Source of the DNA: Cochliopodium minus
Taxonomy: Eukaryota; Discosea; Himatismenida; Cochliopodiidae
Length of the DNA stretch: 46,627 bases
Direction: 5' to 3'
Assembly (NCBI GenBank): GCA_024220525.1
Contig: JAMYWO010000294.1
Location: 1 to 46,627, forward strand
In this document: positions 43,201 to 46,627 of the stretch, piece after piece
Layout: every line of letters begins with the position of its first letter
Numbering within the stretch: the stretch's first letter is position 1
Notes under the pieces: generated by a model
What the model saw: only the letters and a program-made list of their open reading frames with translations
Database searches by the model: none
What the model was told of the DNA's origin: nothing
Made by a program: the position numbers and the translations under genes

Positions 43201-46194
43201 TTAAAAATTATATTTCTTAATCTTTAAAAAAAAAAATAGACCTTGGTCAAAACAACTGAAAATAGATTCTCTGTAAACGATGTAATTGCTTTCGAACAAC
43301 TTGGTCATTTTCTTCAAAGTTTCTTTGCTGGAATTTTTCAAAGAAATGTTTCTGTTGTTTCTAAGTTGAAAGACAGCAACACTTTCTAAAGCGGAGAATA
43401 ACCAGTTGACGGCGTAAAAGTTTTTTAAAGCCAAACAGTTTTCGCACAACTCCAACACCCAGTTTAATCTGTGTGACCTTTCTTTCGCTTCGTCTGCCAT
43501 GAATATTGCTGATATTGCCCAATCACTTGATCTGTTGAAATCATCAATCATTTTCAACAAATTTGGAGATCTATTTATTTCCAAAAAAAAAATTTATTTT
43601 AATTTATTTTTAATTTATTTTTAATTTATTTTTATTATTTTTTTCATTAAATTTATTTTTTGTTACAATTTATTTTTTATTGTTTATGATTTATGATTTA
43701 TTTGTATAAAAATTCATTTTATGATTTATTATTTTAAATTTTTATTTTTATTTTTTTTATTTTTATATTATGAAATTATTTATTATCATTTTTATTTTAA
43801 TTATTTTTCTTATTTGAAATTTATTTATTTTTTTTAATTTAAAACTTTTTATTGTTCATTTTTTTATTATTTACACTTTCAATTATTTTTTTATAAATTT
43901 TTTTTATTTTTACCTTTTAGTATTTCCAGTTTTGGTCCAAGAAGCATTTAAAAATTCATGCAAAGGAATACGAGAAAGGAGATTTTGATCCTTCAAACAA
44001 AGTTGAGGGGCGATCTGATCAGGAGGAATGGAAAACAACTCTTGCAAAACACCGGGGTAAACGTTGTCGTTGGGAAAGGGAGGAGGATACACGTGTTGCA
44101 AATATTTCCTCAAAAGTTCCGATCGCATGCTTTCGTTGTTTTCGGAAATATGAAAAAGAAAATTCCTCATTTTGTCAAAATCTTCTTTATTTTCTGCCAC
44201 TCTTGGTTTGATCATCAACAACTCATTTACAAATATCATTATCCTGTATTTTTAAATTTTATTTTTAATATTTTCATTTTTTTTTTTAAAATATTTTTTA
44301 TTTTTTATTTTTTAATATTTTTTATTTTTTATTTTATTTTTGAGATCTTGATACTATTTCATTATTTTTTTTTTGTTTTTACTTGTCTATTTCGCTTTCG
44401 TTTCCACTTTTTTTTGCAATGTTGTATTTGTTGTTCAAAAGTTTAACGAGTTCTTGTACATTCAAATAACCTTTTTTTAAAAATAAAAAATAAAAAATAA
44501 AAAATAAAAAATAAAAAATAAAAAATAAAAAATAAAAAATAAAAAAAAAAATAAAAAATAAAAAATCAAAAATCAAAAATCAAAAATCAAAAACAAAAAA
44601 AATAAAACTAAAAAAAAATGGATGTACTGGGATGAGTAAGCAAAAATTGGGTTTGAAATTTATAGTCTATGGGCTCTTCAAAGAGATAATCGAATAAACC
44701 CTGAACAGTACCTTTTTGTACAACAGGAGGATCGAAAGAGGAAAACTTGAGGGATGGCAAATTCTGAATTCCCACCGACAACACTATCTGTGATGAGAAT
44801 GAGAAAACGTTCAATATTTGAATTTCACTGAATTTTTTAATTTCTTCCGGATTGAATATGTTTGTTCCTTTAAAAAATTTAACAAAAATTTAAAACAATA
44901 AAATTAATAACAAAAACTTAAAAACAATAAAATTATAAATTAAAAAAATTGAAACATAAAAATTTAAACATAATAAATAAAAGAATTGACAGAGAATAAA
45001 ATGAAATTTCAAAAATTGAAATAAATAAATAAAAGGAAAAAAAATTAAAAAAGAATGAGTATCTTTAAAAATTAAAGATTTAAAAAAAAAAAAATACAAT
45101 TAAAAAAATAAATAATTTTTTTATTTACCAATCTTCTCACTCTCAGTCTCGAAATAACCCCAGATGAAAGTTTTGTTTGAGTTTAAAAAAGAGACGATGG
45201 AATGGGAACCAGCAGAGTTGAGAACAAGCTCTTCATTGGCGGGAACCTCCTCTTCTTGAAGAACACTCATTCGGGTGGTTTTCTTGTTTTTGGTGTTTAT
45301 CAAGTTGTTGTTGATCAAATCAGAAGGAGAGTTGTTCCCCTTTTTCTTGTTTCCCTTCTTCAGTTCTTCTATGTCGTACGTTCCAAATTGTACCTGGCAC
45401 CATGTGCTTTTTTCTGTTGTGTCGTTTCCTATTCCTCCTATTCCAAGTTGTCCTAATTAAAAAATTTTTTTAAATAAAAAAATTAAAAAAAAATTTATTA
45501 AAGAGGGATAATTGAAATTTTTTTAATTCTAATTAAAAACGAAAAAAAATTAAAAGAATATAATTTAAATTAAAAAAATTTTTAATTCAAAAAAATTTTA
45601 TAAAAAACAAAAGGAATAATTGAAAATTAATTATAATTGGAAAAATAAATCCCTTCAAATTCTTTTAAAAATTAAAAGTTTAAGAATAAAATTAAAAGTA
45701 ATTAATTTATAGTTGTAATATTCTTTAAAAAAAAAACTAAAAGGTAATAAAATAATTTATAGTAAATATTCTTTTAAAAAAAATTTTGAAATAAAATAAA
45801 GTAGAATAATTTAATTAAAAAAAAAATAAAATAAAATCAAATTAAACAAAAAAACTATTTTTTATTTTGTTTACCATTACTGTTAGAACCAATGGACCAA
45901 ATGTAGTTGTTGACATCCAATGCTGTCATGAAATTTCTTCCCAACTTTATTTGTTTGAACTGTGCTTTGTTCTGTAACTTTGGCAATCTCATGGGAGACT
46001 GATAATTTTTGTTGTACCACTGTCCCCACAACAAAATTTTTCCTTCAATTAAAAATGTATTAAAAAATTAAAATACTAAAAAATTAAACAAAATTATTGA
46101 AAAAATAAAAAATAAAAAATAACAATAAAATAAACAATAAAAAAATATACAAATAAAAAATAATGAGAATAAAAAAATAAAAAATAATAAAAAT

Positions 46195-46227
<33 letters not shown>

Positions 46228-46481
46228 AATAAAAATAAAAAATGAATAATAAATAATAAAAATTAATAAAAAATAATAAAAATAAAAAATAAAAAAAATA
46301 AAAAATAAAAAAAAATAAAAAAAAATTTTACCAGGAATTTCTTCGTTGGTGAAACGGAGAATGGACTGACGAAGTCTAGGAAGAACAGAAAGATTCCAAC
46401 CAGACCTAGAATTGGGGTCTTTAGGGTTCGTGGGAAAGGCAGAGACGCCCGGTACATCAGAACCATAAAGCACTTCGATTG
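40300..46481 (-). CDS. RCC1-repeat Ras guanine nucleotide exchange factor (5' end outside window)
   Basis: Twelve exons seen: 46481-46332, 46042-45875, 45452-45129, 44867-44628, 44470-44383, 44243-43914, 43570-43242, 42878-42555, 42194-41949, 41649-41350, 41157-40897 and 40769-40300, about 1000 aa, phases closed. The first exon has an acceptor, so the gene starts to the right. N-terminal RCC1 blades: KILLWGQW, FKQIKLGRNFMTAL, YIWSIGSNSNGQLGIGG, AGSHSIV and KTFIWG. Then RasGEF_N (VQKGTVQGLFDYLFEEPID, FQTQFLLTHPS). Then the CDC25-type catalytic domain: PDQIAPQLCLKDQNLLSRIP, LLKMIDDFNRSSDWAI, RSHRLNWVLELCENCLALKN and AIPTLGVHLTDLIYLEEQ. A helical, partly coiled-coil C-terminus of about 430 residues has no assigned domain. 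It would load Ras-type GTPases with GTP, the propeller probably giving targeting or autoinhibition. Confidence 0.9.
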
Positions 46482-46489
46482 CTGGTAAT

Positions 46490-46627
46490 AATAAAATAAT
46501 AAAAAAAAAATAAAAAAAAAAAATACAAAAATAAAAAATAAAAAATAAATAATAAAAAATAAATAATAAAAAATAAAAAATAAAAAATAAAAAATAAAAA
46601 ATAAAAAATAAAAAATAAAAAATAAAA
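46490..46627. repeat. A-rich simple repeat at the right edge
   Basis: Tandem AAAAATA/AAATAAT units, becoming pure AAAAAAT-type from about 46557, in the intron upstream (on minus) of the first RasGEF exon seen. Similar tracts fill introns at 46084-46330, 44480-44580 and 42960-43160. Confidence 0.85.

Noticed and set aside
1-46627. tRNA, rRNA or other structured RNA genes, transposase or reverse transcriptase genes
   Set aside because: I looked on both strands for cloverleaf cores, rRNA signatures and catalytic motifs of mobile elements and saw none that I could support.

Overview
This is a very AT-rich stretch (roughly 80 % A+T by eye) of a eukaryotic nuclear genome. The evidence is short GT-AG introns with AT homopolymer filling, standard stop codons plus one UGA that reads best as selenocysteine, Asn/Gln-repeat proteins, and eukaryote-only families (SMYD5, cyclin Y, TRAPPC12, TTC39, a Tpt1-type phosphotransferase, longin, RasGEF). 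A free-living amoeboid protist (amoebozoan or anaeramoebid type) fits best, but the species cannot be fixed from the sequence. A 100-N scaffold gap and one single N show that this is a draft assembly. All gene models were spliced by hand; for every multi-exon model I checked that intron phases close to one open frame.

Layout: 1-3.1 kb holds a minus-strand RCC1-repeat gene running off the left edge. At 3.5-7.0 kb is a minus-strand nodulin-like MFS transporter of 16 exons, two of them micro-exons of 8 and 11 nt. At 7.2-8.2 kb is a plus-strand peroxiredoxin-like SelU-family selenoprotein with a SECIS element in its 3' UTR. A run of minus-strand genes follows: TRAPPC12, TTC39 (only 10 nt between the two), cyclin Y, dUTPase and a DUF3501 protein. 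A small SET-domain gene lies on plus at 16 kb. At 16.8-20.0 kb a minus-strand gene fuses a Tpt1/KptA RNA 2'-phosphotransferase to an RsuA-type pseudouridine synthase.

The plus strand from 20.4 to 35.1 kb carries a longin-domain protein, a tyrosine phosphatase with a huge disordered tail, a very large GT25 + PLOD-like collagen-type glycosyltransferase full of repeat insertions, a TauE/SafE membrane protein with one apparent frameshift, and an orphan gene. The minus strand from 35.1 kb to the end carries SMYD5, two tandem Sel1-repeat paralogues and an RCC1-RasGEF protein running off the right edge.

Themes: redox (selenoprotein, TauE/SafE), RNA modification (Tpt1-pseudouridine synthase), trafficking and signalling (TRAPPC12, longin, RasGEF, cyclin Y, phosphatase) and collagen-type glycosylation. 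There is no operon logic; several gene pairs are divergent over about 200-300 bp. The best discoveries are the UGA/SECIS selenoprotein, the RNA-processing fusion enzyme, the two-transferase glycosyltransferase, the bacterial-type DUF3501 gene, the micro-exons and the GC-AG introns.
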